This document shows, piece after piece, positions 44,930 through 53,918 of a stretch of 64,000 bases of DNA. How positions within the stretch are numbered: position 1 is the first letter of the stretch; each line of letters opens with the position of its first letter. Source of the stretch: Oceanicola sp. (GTDB lineage: Bacteria; Pseudomonadota; Alphaproteobacteria; Rhodobacterales; Rhodobacteraceae); NCBI GenBank assembly GCA_022447275.1, contig JAKVBK010000001.1, positions 62,001 to 126,000 on the forward strand, in the 5' to 3' direction. The translations under genes were made by a program, and so were the position numbers. The notes beneath the pieces were generated by a model, which was not told where the DNA came from, made no database searches, and saw only the letters and a program-made list of their open reading frames with translations.

Positions 44930-47032
44930 ATGAACACCTCTTCGATCCTGTTCGATCCCCTTTTGCCTTGGCCCGTGCTGTTGGTGCTGGGTGCCATTGC
45001 GCTGGGTTTGGCCCTGTTTGGGGCGTGGCGCGGGCTGGCGGGCTGGTGGCTGCGCGGCTTGGCTGCCATTGCCCTGACCGCTGCGATTGCAAACCCCTCG
45101 CTGCAACAGGAAAACCGGCAACCCCTGTCGGATATCGTGCTGGCGGTTGTGGACGACAGCGCCAGCCAGGGCCTGTCTGACAGGGATGCCCAAACCGAGG
45201 CCGCACTGAACGCCCTGGAGGCCGAAATGGCTGGCCGTGGGGATGTGGAACTGCGCGTGGCCCGTGTGGGCGACGGGCCCGGAAACACCGGCACCCTCGT
45301 TGGCACGGCCTTGACAGAGCTGCTGGCAGAAGAGCCGCGCGACCGGATCGCCGGTGCCATCGTGATTTCTGACGGACAAATCCATGACGCCGACCGCATG
45401 CCAGACCTGCCCGCCCCTCTGCACCTGCTGCAAACCGGCCGCACGGGCGATTGGGACAGGCGCCTGATCGTGCAGAACGCCCCCGCCTTTGCCATTCTCG
45501 ACGAGGAGATCACCCTCAAACTGCGGATCGAGGATGATGGGGCCGTGCCCGCAGATATACGCGGACAGGCCAATATCGCGATCGCGATCGACGGCGAAGA
45601 TGTCGGCACTTACCCCGTGCCCGTAGGCGAAGATTTGCAATTACCCCTGACCCTCTCCCATGGCGGGATCAATGTGATCCAGTTCCAACTGGACGTGGTT
45701 GATGGCGAACTGACAGATCGCAACAACGCGGCGATCATCCAGATCAACGGGGTGCGCGACAGGCTGCGCGTTTTGCTTGTTTCTGGCGAGCCCCATCCCG
45801 GTGAGCGGACGTGGCGCAACCTGCTGAAATCCGACAGCTCGGTGGATCTTGTGCATTTCACGATCCTCAGGCCGCCGGAAAAGCAGGATGGGGTACCCGT
45901 GACCGAACTGTCCCTGATCGCCTTTCCAACCCGCGAATTGTTCTTGGAGAAGATCGACGAGTTCGACCTGATCATCTTTGACCGCTACAAGCGGCGCGGC
46001 ATCCTGCCCGGGCTTTATCTCGACAATGTGCGCCAATACGTCGAAGACGGCGGCGCCGTGCTGATTGCTGCGGGCCCTGATTTCGCCACGGCCGCATCGC
46101 TGTACCGTTCTCCGCTGGGCGCGATCATCCCGGCCGCCCCCAGCTCCGCCAGAGTGCTGGAGGAAGGCTATCGTCCGAAGATCACCGATCTGGGCCAGCG
46201 CCATCCCGTCACAGAAGGGCTGGACCAGATTGCCCCATGGCAAGCGGATGAAGACGGGCCGGGCTGGGGCCGCTGGTTCCGCCTTGTCGACGTGGAAGCG
46301 AGCAGCGGCAACACTGTCATGTCAGGCACCGGCGCGCGGCCCTTGTTGCAATTGGACCGTGTCGGCGAAGGCCGAATTGCCCTGATGGCCACAGACCATG
46401 CGTGGCTCTGGGATCGCGGCTATGAGGGCGGCGGGCCCCAGTTGGAACTGCTCCGCCGTCTGGCCCATTGGATGATGCGCGAACCCGAACTGGAAGAAGA
46501 ACGGCTGATTGCCTCGGGCGACGGGCTGACAGTCACGATTACCCGTCGGACCCTTGGCGATGAAACCGCCCCCGTCACGATCACGGGGCCGGATGGCACA
46601 GTTGTGGAACAGACCCTCGAACCTGTTGCGCCGGGGCAATTCCAAACCACCTGGACAGCGCCAGAGATTGGCCTGTACCGCCTTCAGCAGGGGGACGAAA
46701 CCGCCGTTGTCGCCCTTGGTCCGGCCGCGCCAAAGGAATTCGAGGCAACCATCGCAACCGATAGTCTGCTCAAGGATGCGATCGCGGTCGGGCGCGGTGG
46801 TGCCCTGCGCATCGAAGACGGTGTGCCCGGCCTGCGGGACGTGCGCCCCGGGCGCGTGGCCGCAGGGCGCGGCTGGATTGGCATCACCCCCCGCGATGCC
46901 TATCGCACCGCAGATGTCACTGTGACACCCATGCTGCCTGCGTGGCTGTGGCTGTTTGTGGCCGCGGGCCTTGTGATCGGCGCGTGGCTGATTGAAGGCC
47001 GCAGAGACCGGCCAGCAGCCACACCATCCTGA
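44930..47032 (+). CDS. Large membrane protein with VWA-like and glutamine-amidotransferase-like regions
   Basis: 700 residues. Two N-terminal helices (VLLVLGAIALGLALFGAW and WWLRGLAAIALTAAIA) and one C-terminal helix (MLPAWLWLFVAAGLVIGAWLIEG) bracket a long extracytoplasmic part. That part has a VWA-like segment (DIVLAVVDDSASQGLSD), beta-rich domains, and a class I amidotransferase-like fold (LRVLLVSGEPHPGERTWRNLL, YVEDGGAVLIAAGPDFA) without a recognisable catalytic Cys-His-Glu triad. It is the last gene of the MoxR unit, 12 bases after the DUF4159 gene. Such proteins are usually annotated as hypothetical; no function is assigned. Confidence 0.87.
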   Translation: MNTSSILFDPLLPWPVLLVLGAIALGLALFGAWRGLAGWWLRGLAAIALTAAIANPSLQQENRQPLSDIVLAVVDDSASQGLSDRDAQTEAALNALEAEMAGRGDVELRVARVGDGPGNTGTLVGTALTELLAEEPRDRIAGAIVISDGQIHDADRMPDLPAPLHLLQTGRTGDWDRRLIVQNAPAFAILDEEITLKLRIEDDGAVPADIRGQANIAIAIDGEDVGTYPVPVGEDLQLPLTLSHGGINVIQFQLDVVDGELTDRNNAAIIQINGVRDRLRVLLVSGEPHPGERTWRNLLKSDSSVDLVHFTILRPPEKQDGVPVTELSLIAFPTRELFLEKIDEFDLIIFDRYKRRGILPGLYLDNVRQYVEDGGAVLIAAGPDFATAASLYRSPLGAIIPAAPSSARVLEEGYRPKITDLGQRHPVTEGLDQIAPWQADEDGPGWGRWFRLVDVEASSGNTVMSGTGARPLLQLDRVGEGRIALMATDHAWLWDRGYEGGGPQLELLRRLAHWMMREPELEEERLIASGDGLTVTITRRTLGDETAPVTITGPDGTVVEQTLEPVAPGQFQTTWTAPEIGLYRLQQGDETAVVALGPAAPKEFEATIATDSLLKDAIAVGRGGALRIEDGVPGLRDVRPGRVAAGRGWIGITPRDAYRTADVTVTPMLPAWLWLFVAAGLVIGAWLIEGRRDRPAATPS

Positions 47033-47086
47033 GCCCCTGCCTGCACCACCCATCAACACCTCGCCCCTGCAGCGTGAGACTGGCGC

Positions 47087-47806
47087 CTAGGGTGCGTCCG
47101 ATGTTTTCGGGGTTTCATCCTGCAGCAACAGGTCGCGCGATGTAGAGGCAAACTCGCGCCGATACAGCGTCCATGTGGTAAAGACCGTCGCGGCCATCAG
47201 GGCAATGGGCCCTGCAAGCCATGCCAGCGCCGCCAATCCAAAATAGATCGAGCGCAGGCCCCGGTTGAAATTGGTGGCAGCCCGTATGTTGATCTCTCCG
47301 GCTTTTTCAGCGCGGGGATAGGTGCACGGGTCTGATATATCCTGTGGGACAGCCGCCATCACCACGCTGGCATAGCCGAACAGGCGGTTCGCCCAGACGA
47401 ATTTCAGGAAGGCGTTGGTCAACAGGATCAGCACGGGCGCAAGACGCAGCTGCCACAGCAACGTGGGCACCTCGCGCTGCTCGATTGCCGCCGCCAAGCC
47501 GGTGAGCGGCGCAGGATTTCCAGCCAGCGCCAAAACCCCACCAATGGCAATCAACGCTGTGGATGCAAAGAAGGCCGTGCCCTGACGCAGACTGGCCATG
47601 ATCTGGCTGTCAAAGATACGCGGCTCCCGCGTCACCATCTCCAGCATCCATGCGCGCCGGTATGCGGCCATCAGCCAAGACACCGAAGGATTCGACGGTT
47701 TGGGATGCTCAATCCGCCAACTGATCCCGCCAAAAGCGGCGACCAGAGCCAACACGGCAAAGGCATCGAGGGCAGAAAGCGCTGCAAGACGGTCCATTAA
47801 AGTCAT
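47087..47806 (-). CDS. DUF599 membrane protein
   Basis: 239 residues with about four transmembrane helices (FAVLALVAAFGGISW; TAFFASTALIAIGGVLALAG; LAPVLILLTNAFLKFVWA; IYFGLAALAWLAGPIALMAATV) and the family segments RRAWMLEMVTREPRIFDSQIMASLRQG and RAATNFNRGLRSIYF. DUF599 members are inner membrane proteins of unknown function. The gene diverges from glcD over 80 bases and converges on the MoxR cluster 54 bases away. Confidence 0.9.
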   Translation of the reverse strand: MTLMDRLAALSALDAFAVLALVAAFGGISWRIEHPKPSNPSVSWLMAAYRRAWMLEMVTREPRIFDSQIMASLRQGTAFFASTALIAIGGVLALAGNPAPLTGLAAAIEQREVPTLLWQLRLAPVLILLTNAFLKFVWANRLFGYASVVMAAVPQDISDPCTYPRAEKAGEINIRAATNFNRGLRSIYFGLAALAWLAGPIALMAATVFTTWTLYRREFASTSRDLLLQDETPKTSDAP

Positions 47807-47848
47807 GCGCCCACTCTAGGCAGGCAGGTTTTTCTTGCCAGCCCGTAA

Positions 47849-47871
47849 ATTGGTTATATGTTCTTACCAAT
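47849..47871. promoter_or_regulatory. Inverted repeat in the glcD promoter region, candidate operator
   Basis: ATTGGT (47849-47854) and ACCAAT (47866-47871) form a perfect inverted repeat with an 11-base AT-rich spacer, ending 15 bases before the glcD ATG. The half-sites resemble those of GntR/FadR-type regulators (TGGT...ACCA), though the usual spacer is much shorter. It may bind a GlcC-like regulator encoded elsewhere, or form a leader hairpin. Confidence 0.45.
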
Positions 47872-47886
47872 CACAGGAGAACGCCC

Positions 47887-49329
47887 ATGGAAATGCCAGC
47901 TCCGAATGCCAGCGTTACGGCCAACAAAGCGCATATCGTTACCCGTCTGCGCCGGGTGCTGCCGGCAGATGCCGTGATCGATGCACCGGAAGAGACGCGC
48001 GCATATGAATGCGATGGCCTGACGGCCTATGCCTGCCCGCCTCTGGCTGCGGTTCTGCCGGCAACAACGCAGGAAGTCTCGGACGTGCTGCGCATTTGCC
48101 ATGAGGAGGGCGTTCCGGTCGTTCCACGCGGCTCTGGCACATCTCTGGCGGGCGGCGCATTGCCCACCGCCGACAGTGTGATCCTGGGCGTGGCCCGAAT
48201 GAATGACGTGCTCGAAACTGACTATGACAATCGTATGATCCGGGTGCAGACCGGGCGCACAAACCTGTCCGTCACCGGGGCCGTGGAGGAAGACGGCTTT
48301 TTCTACGCGCCTGACCCGTCATCGCAGCTGGCCTGCGCGATTGCGGGCAATATCGCGATGAATTCAGGCGGCGCGCATTGCCTGAAATACGGCGTGACAA
48401 CGAACAATCTGCTGGGCGTCACCCTGGTGCTGATGGATGGCACCATCACCCAGATCGGCGGCGCCCATCTCGATGCACCGGGCTACGATCTGCTTGGGCT
48501 TATCTGCGGATCGGAAGGCCAGTTGGGCGTTGTGACCGAAGCCACCCTGCGCATCCTGCCCAAACCCGAGGGCGCACGCCCTGTCCTGATGGGGTTTGAC
48601 AGCAATGAAGTGGCCGGTGCCTGCGTGTCTGACATCATCAAGGCGGGCGTTCTGCCCGTGGCGATTGAGTTCATGGACAGGCCCTGCATCGAGGCGACGG
48701 AGCGGTTCGCCGGGGCGGGCTACCCGATGTGCGAAGCGCTGCTGATCGTGGAGGTCGAAGGCTCAGATGCCGAGATTGACGAGCAGCTCAACGTGATCAT
48801 GCAGATCGCCGGGCGACACAATCCCGTGGCCCTGCGTCAGGCCCAGTCCGAGGACGAAGCAAAGCGCATCTGGCTGGGCCGCAAATCGGCCTTTGGCGCG
48901 ATGGGTCAGATCAATGACTACATGTGCCTTGATGGCACGATCCCGGTCTCGGAGCTGCCCTTCGTGCTGCGGCGGATCGGCGAATTGTCCAAAGAGTTCG
49001 GCCTCGACGTGGCCAATGTGTTCCATGCCGGGGATGGCAATATGCACCCCCTCATCCTCTTTGATGCCAACAAGCCGGGTGATCTTGAGCTGTGCGAAGC
49101 GTTCGGGGCCGAGATCCTGAAGCTCTGCGTCGAGGTTGGAGGGTGCCTGACCGGTGAGCACGGTGTGGGCATCGAAAAGCGCGATCTGATGGACACGCAA
49201 TTCGCCCCCGCGGATCTCGAAGCGCAAATGGCCGTCAAAGACGTGTTTGATCCGCAATGGCTGCTCAACCCGGCGAAAGTGTTCCCGCTCAAGGCCTCGG
49301 CCAGCCGGCGCGCGGCACAGGTGGCCTAA
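47887..49329 (+). CDS. glcD: Glycolate oxidase FAD-binding subunit GlcD
   Basis: 480 residues of the FAD-linked (VAO/PCMH) oxidase family. FAD-binding segments VVPRGSGTSLAGGALP and GNIAMNSGGAHCLKYGVTTNNLLG are in the first half; the C-terminal VFHAGDGNMHPLI and GGCLTGEHGVGIEKRDLM match GlcD and other 2-hydroxyacid dehydrogenases. With GlcE and GlcF it oxidises glycolate to glyoxylate and feeds electrons to the respiratory chain at the inner membrane. An AGGAGA ribosome site precedes the ATG. glcE and glcF follow on the same strand. Confidence 0.96.
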   Translation: MEMPAPNASVTANKAHIVTRLRRVLPADAVIDAPEETRAYECDGLTAYACPPLAAVLPATTQEVSDVLRICHEEGVPVVPRGSGTSLAGGALPTADSVILGVARMNDVLETDYDNRMIRVQTGRTNLSVTGAVEEDGFFYAPDPSSQLACAIAGNIAMNSGGAHCLKYGVTTNNLLGVTLVLMDGTITQIGGAHLDAPGYDLLGLICGSEGQLGVVTEATLRILPKPEGARPVLMGFDSNEVAGACVSDIIKAGVLPVAIEFMDRPCIEATERFAGAGYPMCEALLIVEVEGSDAEIDEQLNVIMQIAGRHNPVALRQAQSEDEAKRIWLGRKSAFGAMGQINDYMCLDGTIPVSELPFVLRRIGELSKEFGLDVANVFHAGDGNMHPLILFDANKPGDLELCEAFGAEILKLCVEVGGCLTGEHGVGIEKRDLMDTQFAPADLEAQMAVKDVFDPQWLLNPAKVFPLKASASRRAAQVA

Positions 49330-49446
49330 GTCAACGCACCAGAATCGAACGGCACGCTCTGCTGCCCAATGCCCCCAGACAGGGACGCCCCGCCCCTGCC
49401 CTGACCATCCCAGACCCAGCAGGTTTCACCACGAAGGAGGCAGCAT

Positions 49447-50586
49447 ATGCTGAGCCCCACAACCGAAGAAGAGTTGAGCACAGCCGTGGCCCAAGCATCC
49501 GGTCCGCTGCGCATTCAGGGCGGTGGAACGCGCGGCATAGGCGGCCCGACCCCGGGCGAGGTCTGCTCCGTTGCGGGGATCACCGGCATCACGCTCTACG
49601 AGCCCGGCGCGCTGACATTGGTGGCGGCCGCCGGCACGCCCGTGGCCGAGATCGAAGCCGCTTTGGCAGCCGAGAACCAGCGCCTGCCCTTCGAGCCGAT
49701 GGATCACCGCAAACTGCTCGGCACCACCGGCACCCCGACCATTGGCGGCGTTGTCTCCGCCAATGTCTCTGGCCCGCGGCGGATACAGGCCGGGGCCTGT
49801 CGCGACAGCCTGATCGGCGTCAGGTTTGTCGATGGGCGGGGGACGGTCATTAAGAACGGGGGGCGCGTTATGAAAAACGTCACCGGCTATGACCTCGTCA
49901 AACTCATGGCCGGGGCTCATGGCACGCTGGGCGTTCTGTCCGAGGTGGCCTTCAAGGTGCTGCCCGCCGTGGAACGGGTTGCCAGCCTGCACATCAAAGG
50001 GCTGGCAGATGAAAAAGCCGTAGCGGTGCTGTCCCGTGCGCTTGGCTCACCTTTCGAGGTGTCGGGCGCAGCCCATGCGCCACGGGGCCGCACGGGCGAT
50101 CCGATGACACTGATCCGGCTGGAAGGCTTTGCGGAAAGCGTGTCCTACCGGGCCGCGCGCCTCAAGGAGCTGCTCAGCGATGCCGGCGATATCACCGTGC
50201 AGGACGATCCAGCCACGACGGCAGCCGATTGGACGTGGATTCGCAATGTTGAGGCCTTCGCGGGCACCGAGGGCGATGTTTGGCGCCTGTCGGTGAAACC
50301 CTCCGACGGGCCAGAGGCAGCCGTGCGTGTGGGCGGCGATGTTGTGTATGATTGGGGCGGTGGACTGGTTTGGGCACGCGTGCCCGCCGGAACCGATGTC
50401 CGCCCCCTTCTGAAAGGCCTTCCCGGCCACGCCACCCTCGTGCGTGGTGACAGCAAGGGGCGCGCCATCTTCCAACCCGAACCTGCCCCCCTGGCGGCTT
50501 TGTCCGAAGGCTTGCGGGCGAAATTCGATCCGCGCGGCATCCTGAACCCCGGCCTAATGGCCCAAGCGCAAAAGGCCGACGCATGA
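49447..50586 (+). CDS. glcE: Glycolate oxidase subunit GlcE
   Basis: 379 residues, a second PCMH-type FAD domain lacking the full C-terminal oxidase cap: RIQGGGTRGIGGP and TPTIGGVVSANVSGPRRIQAGACRDSLIGVRFVDGRGTVIKNGGRVMKNVTGYDL. Length and order fit GlcE. A strong AAGGAGG ribosome site precedes the ATG. It lies 117 bases after glcD and 173 before glcF; no terminator is evident in either gap. Confidence 0.95.
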   Translation: MLSPTTEEELSTAVAQASGPLRIQGGGTRGIGGPTPGEVCSVAGITGITLYEPGALTLVAAAGTPVAEIEAALAAENQRLPFEPMDHRKLLGTTGTPTIGGVVSANVSGPRRIQAGACRDSLIGVRFVDGRGTVIKNGGRVMKNVTGYDLVKLMAGAHGTLGVLSEVAFKVLPAVERVASLHIKGLADEKAVAVLSRALGSPFEVSGAAHAPRGRTGDPMTLIRLEGFAESVSYRAARLKELLSDAGDITVQDDPATTAADWTWIRNVEAFAGTEGDVWRLSVKPSDGPEAAVRVGGDVVYDWGGGLVWARVPAGTDVRPLLKGLPGHATLVRGDSKGRAIFQPEPAPLAALSEGLRAKFDPRGILNPGLMAQAQKADA

Positions 50587-50759
50587 GGCACGCTGCTCTC
50601 GCCCGCCGCCGCTCGGCGCGGCCCAGCCTTGGGCGCGCACGGTCTTTGCATCGCTGCGCGACGTCCCGCCCCCCGGCTCGGGTGGCACGCCCCTTATTTC
50701 ACCTCGCAGCCGGCGCACATCCCCGCGCCCTGCTTGCGCCGCTATTCTAGAGGATCGAC

Positions 50760-52085
50760 ATGCAGACAAACTTTGCCCCCGAGCAATTGGAAGATCCCAG
50801 CTTCCAGCGGTCCAACGCGGTGCTGCGCACATGCGTGCATTGCGGCTTCTGCACGGCCACATGCCCAACCTACCAGGTTCTGGGGGATGAGTTGGACAGC
50901 CCGCGTGGCCGCATCTACCTGATCAAGGACATGCTTGAGAAGGGACGCCCCGCGGATGAGAAAACCGTCCAGCATGTGGATCGCTGCCTGAGCTGTCTGG
51001 CCTGCATGAGCACCTGCCCATCCGGGGTGCATTACATGCATCTTGTCGATCACGCCCGCGAATACATCGAGGATACCTACAAGCGCCCGCTCTCGGATCG
51101 GATGCTGCGCTGGGTGCTGGCACGCATCCTGCCCTACCCGATGCGGTTTCGCATTGCCTTGCTGGGCGCAAAGATCGGCAAGCCATTTGCGCGGTTTCTG
51201 CCCGATGCCCGGCTGCGCGCCATGCTGGCCATGGCGCCGAAGCAGATCCCGCCTGTCAGCCGCAATGATGACCCGCAGACCTTTGCTGCCAAGGGCCCAC
51301 GGCGCAAGCGCGTGGCGCTGATGACAGGATGTGCGCAGAAGGCCCTGAACACCGACATCAATGATGCCACGATCCGGCTGCTCACCCGGCATGGCTGCGA
51401 TGTGGTGATCGCCGAAGGGCAAGGCTGCTGCGGAGCGCTGACCCATCACATGGGCAAAACCGCCGAAAGCCATGCCACCGCGGGCAAGAACATTGAAGCC
51501 TTCCACCGGGAAATCACGGGCGACGGGCTGGACGCGCTGGTGATCAACACCTCCGGCTGCGGCACGACCGTGAAGGATTATGGCCACATGTTCCGCGACA
51601 CAAACCTGGCCGAGCAGGCCACGGCCGTGGCAGGCATCGCGGCCGATGTCTCAGAGGTCCTTGTCCAGCTCGATCTGTCGCCAGCCCTGACCGAGCGCGC
51701 GCAGGGCATTCGTGTCGCCTATCACGCGGCCTGTTCGCTGCAGCATGGGCAGCAGATCAAATCTCACCCCAAGACCTTGCTGAAAGCGGCTGGTTTCGAG
51801 GTGGTAGAACCCAAAGACAGCCACCTGTGTTGCGGATCTGCGGGCACCTATAATCTGATGCAGCCCGAGATCTCGGGGCAATTGAAAGCGCGCAAGGTGG
51901 AAACGCTTGAGGCCAAGCAGCCCGACATCATCGCCGCGGGCAATATCGGCTGCATGATGCAGATCGGATCGGGCACCGAAATCCCCGTGGTGCACACCGT
52001 GGAACTGCTGGATTGGGCCACCGGCGGGCCCGTGCCCCCGGCCCTCGAAAGCTGGCTGGCGGCCCGCAAAAGCGCAGCCGCCTAG
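50760..52085 (+). CDS. glcF: Glycolate oxidase iron-sulfur subunit GlcF
   Basis: 441 residues with two 4Fe-4S ferredoxin motifs near the N-terminus, CVHCGFCTATCP (C25, C28, C31, C35) and CLSCLACMSTCP (C76, C79, C82, C86), followed by two CCG (heterodisulfide reductase-like) domains with GQGCCGAL and SHLCCGSAGTYNL. It passes electrons from the flavin subunits to the quinone pool. It is the last of glcDEF; an 8-bp hairpin sits 23 bases after the stop. Confidence 0.97.
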   Translation: MQTNFAPEQLEDPSFQRSNAVLRTCVHCGFCTATCPTYQVLGDELDSPRGRIYLIKDMLEKGRPADEKTVQHVDRCLSCLACMSTCPSGVHYMHLVDHAREYIEDTYKRPLSDRMLRWVLARILPYPMRFRIALLGAKIGKPFARFLPDARLRAMLAMAPKQIPPVSRNDDPQTFAAKGPRRKRVALMTGCAQKALNTDINDATIRLLTRHGCDVVIAEGQGCCGALTHHMGKTAESHATAGKNIEAFHREITGDGLDALVINTSGCGTTVKDYGHMFRDTNLAEQATAVAGIAADVSEVLVQLDLSPALTERAQGIRVAYHAACSLQHGQQIKSHPKTLLKAAGFEVVEPKDSHLCCGSAGTYNLMQPEISGQLKARKVETLEAKQPDIIAAGNIGCMMQIGSGTEIPVVHTVELLDWATGGPVPPALESWLAARKSAAA

Positions 52086-52107
52086 GGCGCACCCTGCGCG
52101 GCTGGGG

Positions 52108-52134
52108 CGCACCGGCGCAGGCCAATCCGGTGCG
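52108..52134. other. Hairpin after glcF, possible transcript end
   Basis: CGCACCGG (52108-52115) pairs perfectly with CCGGTGCG (52127-52134) around an 11-base loop. No T run follows, so termination is uncertain. Nothing else was seen up to the protease start. Confidence 0.4.
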
Positions 52135-52266
52135 GCGGGCCCAGCGGGCCGATTTATAAGGCGATGTTGGGGCAAACGGATGCCCCAAGCCCCATCCGCA
52201 CAACAAATCCCGGCCCTGTCAAAGCCCCGCCCTATTGCTGCCATTCTGTGCAGCCAAACATCGCGC

Positions 52267-53055
52267 ATGGTGCGCATATTCCTTCTTCTAGTAATCGCTT
52301 TTGGCCTGTTCGGAGCACTGCCTTCGCAGGGGCAGGCGCAATCCCTGCTGGCGCTCGAAAGCGACAGCAAAATACAGCCCTATTCCGCGGTGGGCCGATT
52401 GACCTTGGCCGGCACTGGCATCTGCACGGGCACGCTGATTGATCCAAACACTGTGCTGACGGCGGCCCATTGCCTGCTCGATGACAGCCAGAGCGGCGTC
52501 CTGGATCCCAGCGAGGTGGTCTTTCAGGCCGCCTATCGCAACGGAAAGATGATCGCTGAACAACGCGCCGCCCAAATCACCCTGCACCCTGATTTTCGCC
52601 GCAGCGATCGCTCGCTCGGGCTGTCAAACCTGCGCTATGATCTTGCCTTGATCACCTTGGATGCGCCGATCAAGCGGCCTGGCCTGCGGCCGCTGGGGAA
52701 CCCTGCTCCGCTGCGCACCGGGGATTCGGTGGGCGTGGTGTCTTATGCGATGGGGCGCACGGAGGCGCCCGCTCTGCAGGATCTCTGTGCGGTGCTCGTG
52801 GAAACCAGCGGCATGGTCATGCTCGACTGCGATATCGACAAGGGCGCTTCCGGGGCGCCCGTCTTCGCCACCATTGGCGGCCAGCCGCGCATCGTCTCGG
52901 TTATCGCAGCGCTTGCGCGGCAGGGTGGACGGAAGGTGGCCCTGGGCAGCGCACTGGCGCCTGAGTTGGATCGCCTGCGCGCGGCCAGCCGTGAAACCGC
53001 CTTGACCAACGGGCGGATCATGCGCTCCGGCGGGGCAAAATTCCTGCGTCCCTGA
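52267..53055 (+). CDS. Secreted trypsin-like serine protease
   Basis: About 262 residues. A signal peptide (MVRIFLLLVIAFGLFGALPSQGQA) is followed by a chymotrypsin-fold (S1) domain with the complete catalytic triad: H68 in LTAAHC, D125 in RYDLALITL, and S195 in KGASGAP. The oxyanion motif is GASGAP rather than the canonical GDSGGP, as in V8/glutamyl-endopeptidase-like bacterial relatives. It should act in the periplasm or outside the cell. The ATG at 52267 starts the signal peptide; the open frame from 52180 is not used. No good ribosome site is visible, which lowers confidence in the exact start. Confidence 0.88.
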   Translation: MVRIFLLLVIAFGLFGALPSQGQAQSLLALESDSKIQPYSAVGRLTLAGTGICTGTLIDPNTVLTAAHCLLDDSQSGVLDPSEVVFQAAYRNGKMIAEQRAAQITLHPDFRRSDRSLGLSNLRYDLALITLDAPIKRPGLRPLGNPAPLRTGDSVGVVSYAMGRTEAPALQDLCAVLVETSGMVMLDCDIDKGASGAPVFATIGGQPRIVSVIAALARQGGRKVALGSALAPELDRLRAASRETALTNGRIMRSGGAKFLRP

Positions 53056-53107
53056 TCATTGCCGCCCACCTCTTGAACAGCGCTTTCAGCCTCCCCATGT
53101 GATGGGT

Positions 53108-53196
53108 GTCGGACGCCACTTCCGGGTCCGGCAGACCATGGTCCCTGTCCAATGAAGGAAGGGGCCGCATGACCATTGCTCAAGAAGAGGATGATC
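53108..53196 (+). promoter_or_regulatory. ROSE-like RNA thermometer in the hsp20 leader
   Basis: Three successive hairpins precede the hsp20 start. Hairpin 1: GTCGGAC (53108-53114) with GTCCGGC (53126-53132). Hairpin 2: GGTCCCT (53140-53146) with AGGGGCC (53160-53166), extended by TCC with GGA inside. Hairpin 3: TTGCTC (53176-53181) faces GAGGA (53187-53191), which is the Shine-Dalgarno, with a G-G mismatch and an extra U as in the conserved UUGCU of ROSE elements. Melting of hairpin 3 at heat-shock temperature would free the ribosome site. Pairings were found by eye. Confidence 0.75.
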
Positions 53197-53200
53197 GCAC

Positions 53201-53653
53201 ATGCGAACCTATGATCTTTCCCCGCTGTACCGCGCAACCGTTGGCTATGACCGTTTTGCCGACATGATGGACAGGGTTTTGTCCAGCGACGTACAAGCGC
53301 CTTCCTACCCTCCCTACAACATCGAGAAAACCGATGAGACCACGTATCGGATTTCGATCGCCGTGGCTGGTTTCAGCGGCGACGACCTATCGGTTGAGGT
53401 GAAGGAACATCAGCTTATCGTGGCTGCCAAGCGCGCTGACGGTGACGACACCCGCAGCTATCTGCACCGTGGCATTGCGACCCGCGCGTTCGAACGCCGG
53501 TTCCACCTCGCCGATCACGTCCGTGTCAGCGGCGCCACCCATGCCGACGGCATGCTGCATATCGACCTGGTGCGCGAAGTGCCCGAAGCGCTGAAGCCGC
53601 GCCGCATCGAGATTGCCCGCGCAGGCCAGGCACCGCAGACGATCGAAGCCTGA
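53201..53653 (+). CDS. Small heat shock protein, Hsp20/IbpA family
   Basis: 150 residues with a central alpha-crystallin domain (about 38-130: PPYNIEKTDETTYRISIAVAGFSGDDLSVEV ... AFERRFHLADHVRVSGATHADGMLHIDL) and the N-terminal FADMMDRVLSS of IbpA-type proteins. It is an ATP-independent holdase that keeps heat-damaged proteins refoldable in the cytoplasm. The leader has a ROSE-like thermometer with the ribosome site AGAGGA in its last stem, so heat control of translation is likely. It is followed by a strong terminator and appears monocistronic. Confidence 0.97.
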   Translation: MRTYDLSPLYRATVGYDRFADMMDRVLSSDVQAPSYPPYNIEKTDETTYRISIAVAGFSGDDLSVEVKEHQLIVAAKRADGDDTRSYLHRGIATRAFERRFHLADHVRVSGATHADGMLHIDLVREVPEALKPRRIEIARAGQAPQTIEA

Positions 53654-53687
53654 TACGCTCTCGTCTAGTGCAGAACACACACGGAAA

Positions 53688-53714
53688 AGGCGCCCCAAGC
53701 GGGCGCCTTTTTTC
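53688..53714 (+). terminator. Rho-independent terminator of hsp20
   Basis: AGGCGCCC (53688-53695), loop CAAGC, GGGCGCCT (53701-53708), then a run of T (53708-53713). The region 53715-53918 beyond it shows no gene. Confidence 0.95.
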
Positions 53715-53918
53715 TGTTTAGGGGCATCAGGCTTCGGCCTTTTGCGCCGCGCCGCACCACTGCGGTGCGCGGCGATGCCCACCACAGCCCCCACCGCCGT
53801 GCGCTGCCAGTCGGGCCGATCGGCCACTCAGATCAGCCGCCCTTGGGGCAGGCTGGGCGGGCCGACAGACGGGCCCCGCCCGGCGTCCCGGAGCCCGAAG
53901 GCTCCGGGGTTGGGCCGA

